From positions 1-6,246 of the forward strand of contig DRTT01000060.1 of NCBI GenBank assembly GCA_011372105.1: 6,246 nt of DNA. The letters run 5' to 3'. Below, piece by piece: positions 1 through 5,536 of the stretch (position 1 is the stretch's first letter; every line of letters begins with the position of its first letter). The notes under the pieces are model-generated. The model did no database searches. It was not told the origin of the DNA and was given only the letters and a program-made list of their open reading frames with translations. Origin of the DNA: Candidatus Aerophobota bacterium (lineage in GTDB: Bacteria; Aerophobota; Aerophobia; Aerophobales; B3-G15). The position numbers and the translations under genes were made by a program.

Positions 1-200
1 ACCTTCTCACCTTCCTTTGCCACTATCTTTCTGAGATAACCTGTCTCAGGTGACTCAACCTCCATATTAGCCTTATCAGTTGCTATTTCTAAGAGAGGCT
101 CTCCCTTTTCCACCTTTTCCCCTTCCTCCTTCAGCCACTTTATTATCTCCCCCTCCTCCATTGTCTCTCCCAGCTTGGGCATTGTTATCTTTTTTATCAT
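1..200 (-). CDS. Dihydrolipoamide acyltransferase (E2) of a 2-oxoacid dehydrogenase complex, N-terminal lipoyl domain, partial
   Basis: The first 66 residues of a protein that continues off the left edge form a typical lipoyl domain. It opens MIKKITMPKLGETMEEG, followed by IIKWLKEEGEKVEKGEPLLEIATDKANMEVESP. The lysine in the TDKA turn (K43) is the expected lipoylation site, and the flanking MPKLGE and GEKVEKGEPL stretches are standard in E2 proteins. In the family, E2 is the core of pyruvate, branched-chain or acetoin dehydrogenase complexes: its swinging lipoyl arm carries the acyl group from E1 to CoA and is reoxidised by E3. The ATG at 198-200 follows a purine-rich AGGGGG at 207-212. The substrate cannot be told from this fragment. 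A stand-alone lipoyl/biotinyl carrier protein is the main alternative, but the TDKA sequence favours lipoate over the MKM biotin motif. Confidence 0.88.
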   Translation of the reverse strand, partial: MIKKITMPKLGETMEEGEIIKWLKEEGEKVEKGEPLLEIATDKANMEVESPETGYLRKIVAKEGEK

Positions 201-240
201 ATTCTTCCCCCTATCTTTGCTCTCTGTGTCTCTTTGGGTA

Positions 241-268
241 ATTTTAGGATAACATCCCTCATTGTCAA
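241..268 (-). promoter_or_regulatory. Candidate sigma70-type promoter for the E2 gene
   Basis: Read on the minus strand, a perfect -35 TTGACA (263-268) is followed after 16 bp by TAAAAT (241-246, five of six matches to TATAAT). Transcription would start near 234, giving a leader of about 34 nt before the E2 ATG at 200. It sits in the only non-coding stretch upstream of E2. The call rests on consensus match and position only. Confidence 0.6.
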
Positions 269-276
269 GGGAAGAG

Positions 277-304
277 TTGATTATTTTCAAAATTAAGGTA
301 TATA
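277..304 (+). promoter_or_regulatory. Candidate promoter for the zinc-dependent dehydrogenase
   Basis: TTGATT (277-282) is followed after 16 bp by TATATA (299-304); TATATT at 301-306 with an 18-bp spacer is an equally possible -10. Transcription would begin around 311-313, leaving a very short leader that still contains the AAGGAAG ribosome-binding site at 315-321. The -35 lies only 8 bp from the oppositely oriented -35 of the E2 promoter, so the two polymerase footprints would overlap. Confidence 0.42.
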
Positions 305-325
305 TTAAGCAAAAAAGGAAGAAAA

Positions 326-1366
326 GTGAAGGCAGCAGTGCTTTACGATATTGAAAAGTTAAAAATTGAGAATATTCCTGTTCCCAAAATATCAGATAAA
401 GAGATTTTGATAAGAATAAAGGCGTGCACCATTTGCGGAACAGATGTAAGAATTTATCATTACGGACACAAAAACATCTCTTTCCCTCGTATTACAGGAC
501 ATGAACTTGCCGGAGAAATTGTAGAGGTCGGAAAAAAGGTAAAGGACTATAAAGAAGGTCAAAAGGTAACAGTGGCTCCCCATATTCCCTGCGGTAAATG
601 CTATTATTGCCAGAGAGGAATGCAGAGTATGTGTTTGAACTTTAAGGCCATTGCTTATCACTTTGACGGAGGTTTTGCTGAATTTATGCGGGTTCCAGAA
701 ATTGCCATAAAAGGTGGATGTGTGAATTTAATACCAGACAATCTCTCTTTTGAAGAGGCAGCTCTTGCTGAGCCTCTTGCCTGCGCCATCAATGGTCAGG
801 AATTGTCAGGAACAAAGCTTGCAGACACAGTGGTTGTAATAGGAGCAGGTCCCCTTGGATGCATGCACATCCAGCTTGCCAGAGTAAAAGGAGCAAAAAA
901 GGTAATCTTACTGGAAACATCTTTTTCCCGGACGGAGTTTGCCAGAAATTTTGTTATGCCAGATGTCTTAATAAATCCTTCCAGAGAAAACGCTATAGAA
1001 AAGATAAGAGAAGAAACAGAAGGACGGGGTGCAGATAAGGTAATCGTAGCCTGCTCAAACGCCAGAGCTCAGGAGGAGTCACTTAAAATGGTAAGTCCAA
1101 GGGGTGTAGTGAACTTCTTTGGAGGATTACCAAAGAATAATCCTTACATAAAATTTGACTCTAATCTGCTGCACTACAAAGAGTTCTATGTAGTGGGAAC
1201 TCACGGTTCAGCACCTCACCATAACCGGCTCGCCTTAGACCTTATCTCTCAGGGCAAAATAAAAGTAAAGGAACTTATAACTCACAAGCTACCCCTTGAA
1301 AAAATAATTGAAGGATTAAACCTTGCACAATCAGGGAAAGCTATGAAAGTGGCTATTTTGCCTTGA
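326..1366 (+). CDS. Zinc-dependent medium-chain (MDR) alcohol/polyol dehydrogenase
   Basis: This 346-aa protein has the full length and layout of the sorbitol/threonine dehydrogenase branch of the MDR superfamily, which oxidises secondary alcohols or polyols with NAD(P)+. The N-terminal GroES-like domain carries the catalytic zinc ligands C37 (in CTICGTD), H59-E60 (in GHELAGE, the zinc-ADH signature) and probably E149 (in LAEP). The structural-zinc cysteines C89, C92, C95 and C103 are all present. The Rossmann fold shows GAGPLG at 173-178, and E197 at the end of the second strand suggests NAD+ preference. The GTG start at 326 follows AAGGAAG with a 4-nt gap, and MKAAVLYD is a normal family start. 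The gene stands alone on its strand, divergent from E2. The substrate is not identifiable: threonine, sorbitol/iditol, butanediol and sugar-phosphate dehydrogenases are all possible. Confidence 0.93.
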   Translation: MKAAVLYDIEKLKIENIPVPKISDKEILIRIKACTICGTDVRIYHYGHKNISFPRITGHELAGEIVEVGKKVKDYKEGQKVTVAPHIPCGKCYYCQRGMQSMCLNFKAIAYHFDGGFAEFMRVPEIAIKGGCVNLIPDNLSFEEAALAEPLACAINGQELSGTKLADTVVVIGAGPLGCMHIQLARVKGAKKVILLETSFSRTEFARNFVMPDVLINPSRENAIEKIREETEGRGADKVIVACSNARAQEESLKMVSPRGVVNFFGGLPKNNPYIKFDSNLLHYKEFYVVGTHGSAPHHNRLALDLISQGKIKVKELITHKLPLEKIIEGLNLAQSGKAMKVAILP

Positions 1367-1383
1367 AATTCTTAAGGTTTTTT
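1361..1383 (+). terminator. Intrinsic terminator of the dehydrogenase gene
   Basis: CCTTGA (1361-1366) can pair with TTAAGG (1372-1377), six pairs including one G-U, around a 5-nt AATTC loop, and is followed at once by six T (1378-1383). The left arm contains the dehydrogenase TGA stop codon. The right arm and T-tract lie inside the 3' end of the convergent GerMN gene, where they are read as the last K-K-P-stop codons. On the minus strand the hairpin is not followed by a T run, so it should act in one direction only. The stem is short and AT-rich, hence moderate confidence. Confidence 0.5.
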
Positions 1384-1944
1384 AATTATTTCAGGATTTT
1401 TCCTGAAAGGTCCCCTTATGTCAACATGTCCCACCAGAGTATTGTGAGGTGTTCCTTCTATTAAAATCTGCACCCTGGAGTATAAAGGAAAATTTTCAAG
1501 AAGAGTATTCACAACAGAATATACACTTACAAGCTCAGCAGAAGCTCCTCCGGGATGATTAGAAGTCAAAGAAGAGTTAAAATCAATGTAAATAACATCC
1601 CTCCTGGTATAAACAGCTCTTATTTTTGTATTCTCAGGGAGAGTGGGAGACAAAGATTTTGTCTCAGGACCTTTAATTAATTCCTCAAGCACCTTTCTAA
1701 TCTGATCATTTATGGTAGAGACATTCTCTCCAAAAAATACCCTTCTTTTAACCGGAACAAGTAGCTGCTCCTGGGAATCAGAAAAATAAAGTATGACCTC
1801 CTTGCTAACAGGAGGTGGAGAGGTGGTTTTCCTTGTCCATTCCTTAATCTGGTAAGTTTTTTCCCTGAAAAAAGGAGAGGCAATTACTCCACAAATAAAA
1901 CTTAGTATAATAAAAGTGCTAAAAAGCAAAACCTTTTTTTTCAT
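1372..1944 (-). CDS. GerMN-domain protein, exported or membrane-anchored
   Basis: This is a 190-aa protein with a basic start (MKKK) and a hydrophobic stretch at residues 5-22, which is a signal peptide (possible cut after A22, VIA-S) or an uncleaved anchor. C18 sits in a poor lipobox (SFIC), so a lipoprotein is not well supported. A short PPP linker (44-46) leads to a GerMN domain at about 48-178: VILYFSD, LVPVKRRV, VLEELIKGP (85-93), YIDFNSSL (119-126), the helix VYSVVNTLLE and ILIEG...GHVDI. In the family, GerMN domains occur in spore-germination GerM and in many non-sporulating bacteria next to cell-wall amidases. Their molecular role is poorly defined, with peptidoglycan or envelope remodelling assumed. 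The start lies 2 nt after the amidase stop and lacks a strong Shine-Dalgarno, which suggests translational coupling. Sporulation cannot be inferred from it. Confidence 0.85.
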   Translation of the reverse strand: MKKKVLLFSTFIILSFICGVIASPFFREKTYQIKEWTRKTTSPPPVSKEVILYFSDSQEQLLVPVKRRVFFGENVSTINDQIRKVLEELIKGPETKSLSPTLPENTKIRAVYTRRDVIYIDFNSSLTSNHPGGASAELVSVYSVVNTLLENFPLYSRVQILIEGTPHNTLVGHVDIRGPFRKNPEIIKKP

Positions 1945-1946
1945 AA

Positions 1947-3128
1947 TTATCTCTTGGAAAACATATTAAAGTATCTTTCTATCGCCCTATAAATACCCAT
2001 TGCTACAAGTTTCTGGTAGTTTCTATTTTTTAACTTACGTTCTTCCCAGGGATTAGAGATAAATCCAACCTCCACCAGCACAGACGGCATATTAGCCCCT
2101 CTTAAAACATAAAAAGGGGCAGATTTGACTCCCCTGTTTTCACCACCACATACCTTAACAAGTTCCTGTTGAAGTATAAAGGAAAAGTCCTTGCTTTCCT
2201 TGCGATACTGATTCTGGATAAGGTCCCATATAATATTTTTTACACTGGAAGGGATATTTTCCGAAGCAAGGGCTGCATTTTCACGAAGGGCAACTTCCTC
2301 TGCTCCTTCTCCGTAAGGATAGTGAGAATTGTAGAAAGTTTCAATCCCCATTGCCCTTGAATCCCATGCTGCATTGGTATGAATGCTTATAAAAAGGTCT
2401 CCTCTCAGAATATTTGCTATTTCTGTTCTTTTATCAAGAGAAACAAATTCATCGTCCTTTCTTGTAAGATAAGCCTCAAATTTTGGGTTCTGATTTAAAA
2501 GGTTTAAAAGCTCATAAGCTATACCAAGTGTTATATCTTTTTCCTTAACTCCTGATGGACCAATTGCACCCGGGTCTTTTCCTCCATGCCCTGGATCAAT
2601 TATCACTTTCCACATCCCCCCTTCCTTACCACCTGTCCCTGGAGAGGGAGAAAGAGCAAGAGAACCTTTCTTCTCATCTACTCCTTCAAATCCAAGAATA
2701 GACGATACAGGGTCCTTTCCTAAAGCCCTTACTTCAACTATTACAAAACTTGGGTTTTTTTGAAAGAAAACATTAAAATTATAAGTTGAGATATTAAGAT
2801 CTAAAATAGTTTTTACCACATTCCTGGAATCTTTTAAAATGCTTATTTTCTTTATAAATCTATCAAATGTAGGAATCTCTCTGGAAGGGAATTTTGCCTG
2901 AAGAGGAAAGAGATTAAGCACAATCCTGGGGGGGATATCTGAATCCTTCACCACATATCCTGTTCTTTCAGGGACCTGGATTAATACCCGGGTACATAAG
3001 GAGTCAGATAAAAGCTTTACATTCCCTGTAAAAAGATTATCCTGAGCGAGGGAAACTTCAGAAAAAAGCAAAACAAGAGTAAAAAAAATTACAAAAGATA
3101 AAATACCTACCTTCCGGGCAACCTCCAT
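1947..3128 (-). CDS. N-acetylmuramoyl-L-alanine amidase with N-terminal AMIN domain
   Basis: This 393-aa enzyme is predicted to cleave the bond between MurNAc and L-alanine of peptidoglycan stem peptides outside the cytoplasmic membrane, typically during daughter-cell separation. Residues 1-28 form a signal peptide (hydrophobic 9-23, VSLA then QD). Residues about 33-135 look like an AMIN domain, which localises such amidases to the envelope or septum. A low-complexity linker (150-172, SPSPGTGGKEGG) precedes the Amidase_3 catalytic domain at 173-388. Zinc ligands are H181 (DPGHGG), E196 (KEKD) and H250 (SIHTNA); the catalytic glutamate is E353 (VEVGF). No large autoinhibitory insert is apparent. 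The ATG at 3126-3128 follows an AGGGA with about 7 nt spacing. It lies 44 nt downstream of recA with no convincing promoter or terminator between, and just ahead of the GerMN gene. It is AmiC-like in architecture, but I do not assign a symbol. Confidence 0.93.
   Translation of the reverse strand: MEVARKVGILSFVIFFTLVLLFSEVSLAQDNLFTGNVKLLSDSLCTRVLIQVPERTGYVVKDSDIPPRIVLNLFPLQAKFPSREIPTFDRFIKKISILKDSRNVVKTILDLNISTYNFNVFFQKNPSFVIVEVRALGKDPVSSILGFEGVDEKKGSLALSPSPGTGGKEGGMWKVIIDPGHGGKDPGAIGPSGVKEKDITLGIAYELLNLLNQNPKFEAYLTRKDDEFVSLDKRTEIANILRGDLFISIHTNAAWDSRAMGIETFYNSHYPYGEGAEEVALRENAALASENIPSSVKNIIWDLIQNQYRKESKDFSFILQQELVKVCGGENRGVKSAPFYVLRGANMPSVLVEVGFISNPWEERKLKNRNYQKLVAMGIYRAIERYFNMFSKR
2616..2654. 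repeat. GC-rich palindromic segment inserted in the amidase linker
   Basis: This stretch contains TCCCT-GGAG-AGGGA (2636-2649), a 5-bp stem with a 4-nt loop, flanked on the left by CCCCCCTTCC (2616-2625). It is in frame with the amidase and encodes the low-complexity linker SPSPGTGGKEGG between the AMIN and catalytic domains. The composition and CCCTCTCC/GGGAGAGG pattern differ from the AT-rich surroundings and recall dispersed small palindromic repeats seen in many bacterial genomes. With only one copy in the window, membership in such a family is inference. Confidence 0.35.
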
Positions 3129-3172
3129 TCTCCCTTCCCTGCTATTTTTTGATAGCTCTCTCCCCCAAAATT

Positions 3173-4219
3173 TTAGTTTTTTACCTCAGAAACTTTCTCT
3201 TTTTCTTCTGCTCTCTCTTTTCTTGCAAGACCGAGCTTTTCTTTTATCTTTTTTTCAATTTCGTCTCTTAAAGACTTATTTTTTGGATCTTTCAAAAATT
3301 CACGGGCTCTTTCTTTCCCCTGACCAAGCTGAATATCTCCATACGAATACCAGGCACCTGTTTTTTTAATTACCCCTGTTTGTGATCCAAGGTCTAAAAT
3401 ACAACCTTCCTGCGATATTCCTTCTCCAAATATAATGTCAAATTCTGCTTTTCTAAAAGGCGGAGCAAGCTTGTTCTTTACTACAGTCACTTTAACACGA
3501 TTTCCTATTTGCTCGTCTCCTTTTGTTATTGAGGAAATCTTTCTTATATCAAGCCTTATCGAAGAATAAAATTTAAGGGCTCTTCCTCCAGGGGTTGTCT
3601 CTGGATTGCCAAAAAGAACACCTATTTTCATTCTCAACTGATTGATAAATATGGTACAGGTTTTTGATCGGTTAATTGAAGCTGTTAGCTTTCTCAAAGC
3701 CTGGGACATGAGTCTTGCTTGGAGCCCAACATGAGCATCTCCCATCTCCCCTTCAAGTTCTGCACGAGGAACAAGTGCTGCCACAGAGTCAACTATGATA
3801 AGGTCTATGGCATTACTGCGAACAAGAACTTCAGCTATTTCCAAGGCATCCTCACCTGAGTCAGGCTGGGAAATAAATATATTTTCAGTGTTTACTCCAA
3901 GTTTTTCAGCGTAAGTTGGATCAAGAGCATGTTCTGCATCAATAAAGGCAACTATTCCTCCCCTTTTTTGAGCCTCTGCTGCCACATGCAGGGCAAGCGT
4001 TGTCTTGCCTGATCCTTCGGGACCAAAAATTTCAACAACCCTTCCTCTTGGAAGACCTCCTATTCCAAGTGCAGCATCAAGACTAAGACTTCCTGTGGGA
4101 ATTACTTCCACATCCATCTGAGCAGCTCTTTCTCCAAGGCGCATTATAGCACCTTTTCCGAACTGGTGTTCTATCTGTTTTCTTGCTATCTCTAAAGCCT
4201 TCAATCTGTCTTTATCCAA
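3173..4219 (-). CDS. recA: RecA recombinase
   Basis: This is a full-length RecA (348 aa) that forms ATP-dependent filaments on single-stranded DNA, drives strand exchange and activates LexA-type self-cleavage in the cytoplasm. Visible landmarks are the N-terminal oligomerisation region with [11 protein letters not shown], Walker [10 protein letters not shown] (66-74, K72), catalytic E96 in FIDAEHALD, Walker B LIIVDS (140-145), DNA loop 1 around 156-165 ([10 protein letters not shown]), Q194 with loop 2 NQLRMKIG...GNPETTPGG (193-212), and the C-terminal domain with [11 protein letters not shown] and GAWYSY. The start is a TTG at 4217-4219 with AGGAG six nt upstream. A stop sits five codons upstream in frame, and the next in-frame ATG (M26) would remove conserved sequence, so TTG is well supported. 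It overlaps the thpR stop by 8 nt. No recognisable LexA box was found nearby. Confidence 0.98.
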   Translation of the reverse strand: MDKDRLKALEIARKQIEHQFGKGAIMRLGERAAQMDVEVIPTGSLSLDAALGIGGLPRGRVVEIFGPEGSGKTTLALHVAAEAQKRGGIVAFIDAEHALDPTYAEKLGVNTENIFISQPDSGEDALEIAEVLVRSNAIDLIIVDSVAALVPRAELEGEMGDAHVGLQARLMSQALRKLTASINRSKTCTIFINQLRMKIGVLFGNPETTPGGRALKFYSSIRLDIRKISSITKGDEQIGNRVKVTVVKNKLAPPFRKAEFDIIFGEGISQEGCILDLGSQTGVIKKTGAWYSYGDIQLGQGKERAREFLKDPKNKSLRDEIEKKIKEKLGLARKERAEEKEKVSEVKN

Positions 4220-4778
4220 TTTTTTCTCCTTTTAAAAAAAACCTTTCAAGGGATTTGTATATTGCTCCTTGAGGAGTGAGATTGGATTGCATAAGAGTTA
4301 TAGCCTCTACCTTCGTCTTTTCTCCCTTAATATTCTCTTTTGTAAATTTTTTTATAATCTCAGGATTTTGCAATCTTTTAACCCTCCCCAGGGTAATATG
4401 AGGAACCCATTTTTTCCTTTCCCTGGGAAAGCCTTTTTCAAAAAGCCCCTCATCTATTTGTTTTGCTATGGAGGAAAGCTCAAAAGACCCCTCACTTATT
4501 CCCACCCATATTACTCGCGGAACACCCCTCTCAGGGAAAATACCCACTTCCTCCATTTTAATGAAAAAGGAAGAGAACTTTGACGCAACTTTATCTGCAA
4601 CCTCTGATATGTCCTTTAACCTTCTTTCTTCTACCTCCCCCAGAAACTTAAGGGTAATATGCAGAGAATCAGGACTTACCCATTTTATCCTGTTAATATT
4701 ATCAACCATTCTTTTTTGAAGGTTATAAATACTCCTTTTTACACTTTCGGGAAGTTCCACTGCAATAAATACTCTCAT
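4212..4778 (-). CDS. thpR: RNA 2',3'-cyclic phosphodiesterase (ThpR/LigT, 2H family)
   Basis: A 188-aa member of the 2H phosphoesterase superfamily, the usual length for ThpR. The two catalytic HxTx motifs are present: HITL at residues 40-43 and HITLGRV at 127-133 (counted from this ATG). Family members hydrolyse 2',3'-cyclic phosphodiesters at RNA ends to 2'-phosphates and can ligate tRNA halves in vitro; the in vivo role in bacteria is unclear. The protein starts [11 protein letters not shown], matching the common family start, so I chose the ATG at 4776-4778. A TTG at 4782-4784 (two residues longer, MKMRVF) is the alternative and has the better Shine-Dalgarno spacing. The gene overlaps recA by 8 nt. 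In several lineages, such as Thermus/Deinococcus, cinA-thpR-recA is a conserved order; cinA is absent here, with yggS in its place. Confidence 0.93.
   Translation of the reverse strand: MRVFIAVELPESVKRSIYNLQKRMVDNINRIKWVSPDSLHITLKFLGEVEERRLKDISEVADKVASKFSSFFIKMEEVGIFPERGVPRVIWVGISEGSFELSSIAKQIDEGLFEKGFPRERKKWVPHITLGRVKRLQNPEIIKKFTKENIKGEKTKVEAITLMQSNLTPQGAIYKSLERFFLKGEKIG
4226..4230 (-). promoter_or_regulatory. Ribosome-binding site fixing the recA TTG start
   Basis: On the minus strand AGGAG is followed by six A residues and then TTG GAT AAA GAC. It lies inside the last codons of thpR, so ribosomes finishing thpR arrive directly at the recA start. Its spacing is what identifies the TTG as the initiation codon. 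Confidence 0.8.
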
Positions 4779-4789
4779 TTTCAAGACTT

Positions 4790-4806
4790 ATCCTATATCA
4801 TCCTAT
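4790..4806. repeat. Two direct repeats of ATCCTAT, 10 bp apart
   Basis: On the plus strand ATCCTAT occurs at 4790-4796 and 4800-4806, separated by ATC. The centre-to-centre distance is 10 bp, about one helical turn, so both copies would face the same side of the DNA. They occupy the spacer and -10 of the candidate thpR promoter, a position suited to a repressor, but a short tandem duplication by chance is also possible. Confidence 0.5.
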
Positions 4807-4817
4807 TTGTCTGTCAA
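4790..4817 (-). promoter_or_regulatory. Candidate promoter of the thpR-recA-amidase-gerMN unit
   Basis: Read on the minus strand, TTGACA (4812-4817) is followed after 16 bp by TAGGAT (4790-4795, four of six matches). Transcription would start around 4780-4784, on top of the thpR start codon, giving a leaderless or almost leaderless message. The -10 coincides with the AGGAT that would otherwise serve as ribosome-binding site for the TTG start. The perfect -35 in the only gap upstream of thpR is the main support. Confidence 0.48.
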
Positions 4818-4825
4818 GTTTAACT

Positions 4826-5491
4826 TTATCCCTTCTGGAGACGGGGTCCAAAAATCTTCGTTCCTATTCTGACTATATTTGCTCCTTCTTCAATTGCTAC
4901 TTTGTAGGAGCTGCTCATTCCCATGGAAAGATACTTCATCTCCACACGGGGTATGCGTTTTTCCCTTATATTCTCAAAAATCTCCTTTGTCTTTCTAAAA
5001 TAGGGTCTTAACTTCTCAGGGTCCTCAAAAAAAGGACCCATTGTCATAAGACCTTCAACCTTTATGTTTTTTAAAGATGATATCTGCCTTACAAGCTCTT
5101 CAACCTCCTCTGGATAGACCCCTGACTTGCTTTTCTCCTTTGCTATATTTATCTCACAGAAAACAGGCATAACCTTGCCAATTCTGGAGCATCTTTTATC
5201 TATTTCCCTCGCAAGTTCTACCGAATCTACTGTTTCAATTAAGTCAAATATCTCAACTGCCTTTTTCACTTTATTTTTTTGCAGATGTCCTATAAAATGC
5301 CATTTGACTTTTCTTCCTATAACAGAGAAGGCTTTCTCTGCTTCCTGGACATAATTCTCCCCAACTATTTCAATCCCCCCTTCAATTGCCTCCATTATTT
5401 CCTGAGGTGTTCTTCCCTTTGCTGCAGCAACTACAATAACCCCTGATGGGATTTCTCTTAAAAGGGAGACAACATTTTCTTTTATACTCAT
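4826..5491 (-). CDS. yggS: YggS/PROSC family pyridoxal 5'-phosphate homeostasis protein
   Basis: This 221-aa protein is a single-domain TIM barrel of the fold type III PLP family. The PLP-binding lysine is K25 in VVAAAKGRT. Other family blocks follow in order: VGENYVQE (43-50), WHFIGHLQKNK (64-74), VDS (88-90), EINIAKEKSKSG (113-124), GLMTMGP (147-153), LSMGMS (188-193) and VRIGTKIFG (207-215). Family members have no known catalytic activity. They bind free PLP in the cytoplasm and keep vitamin B6 and amino-acid pools balanced. The position after LSMGMS that is usually aspartate is S195 here. The ATG start has AAGGA at 5497-5501 with 5 nt spacing. It lies 28 nt after rsmI and 47 nt before the preferred thpR start, in the same direction. 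Confidence 0.95.
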   Translation of the reverse strand: MSIKENVVSLLREIPSGVIVVAAAKGRTPQEIMEAIEGGIEIVGENYVQEAEKAFSVIGRKVKWHFIGHLQKNKVKKAVEIFDLIETVDSVELAREIDKRCSRIGKVMPVFCEINIAKEKSKSGVYPEEVEELVRQISSLKNIKVEGLMTMGPFFEDPEKLRPYFRKTKEIFENIREKRIPRVEMKYLSMGMSSSYKVAIEEGANIVRIGTKIFGPRLQKG

Positions 5492-5508
5492 TTTAATCCT
5501 TACTGTAA

Positions 5509-5536
5509 ATTATAGAAATTTATTTTGCTCCCTCAA
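5509..5536 (-). promoter_or_regulatory. Candidate promoter for yggS
   Basis: On the minus strand a perfect TATAAT (5509-5514) lies 16 bp downstream of TTGAGG (5531-5536, four of six matches to TTGACA). The -35 is within the last codons of rsmI. Transcription would start near 5502, about 10 nt before the yggS ATG and just upstream of or within its ribosome-binding site. This suggests that yggS can be expressed independently of rsmI. Confidence 0.45.

Noticed and set aside
392..661. Minus-strand open frame of 89 codons inside the dehydrogenase gene.
   Set aside because: It is antisense to the zinc-binding domain, whose motifs are clear on the other strand, and lacks a recognisable ribosome-binding site or domain.
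1889..1891. GerMN protein as a lipoprotein through C18.
   Set aside because: The sequence before the cysteine (SFI) does not fit a lipobox; a signal peptide or plain membrane anchor is more likely.
2169..2360. Plus-strand open frame of 63 codons inside the amidase gene.
   Set aside because: It is antisense to the conserved catalytic domain and resembles no known family; a shadow frame.
3141..3156. Hairpin GCTAT-TTTTTG-ATAGC between recA and the amidase as a terminator.
   Set aside because: The stem is only 5 bp and in the direction of transcription it is followed by G/A-rich sequence, not a U-tract.
4779..4825. Possible SOS box upstream of thpR-recA.
   Set aside because: No CTGT-N8-ACAG, GAAC-N4-GTTC or GTTC-N7-GTTC pattern is present; the CTGT at 4811-4814 has no partner.
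5501..5520. TACTGTA-containing AT-rich sequence resembling an E. coli-type LexA box upstream of yggS.
   Set aside because: Only the left half matches; the right half reads GAAATT instead of ACAGTA, and it overlaps a simpler explanation as the TATAAT promoter element.
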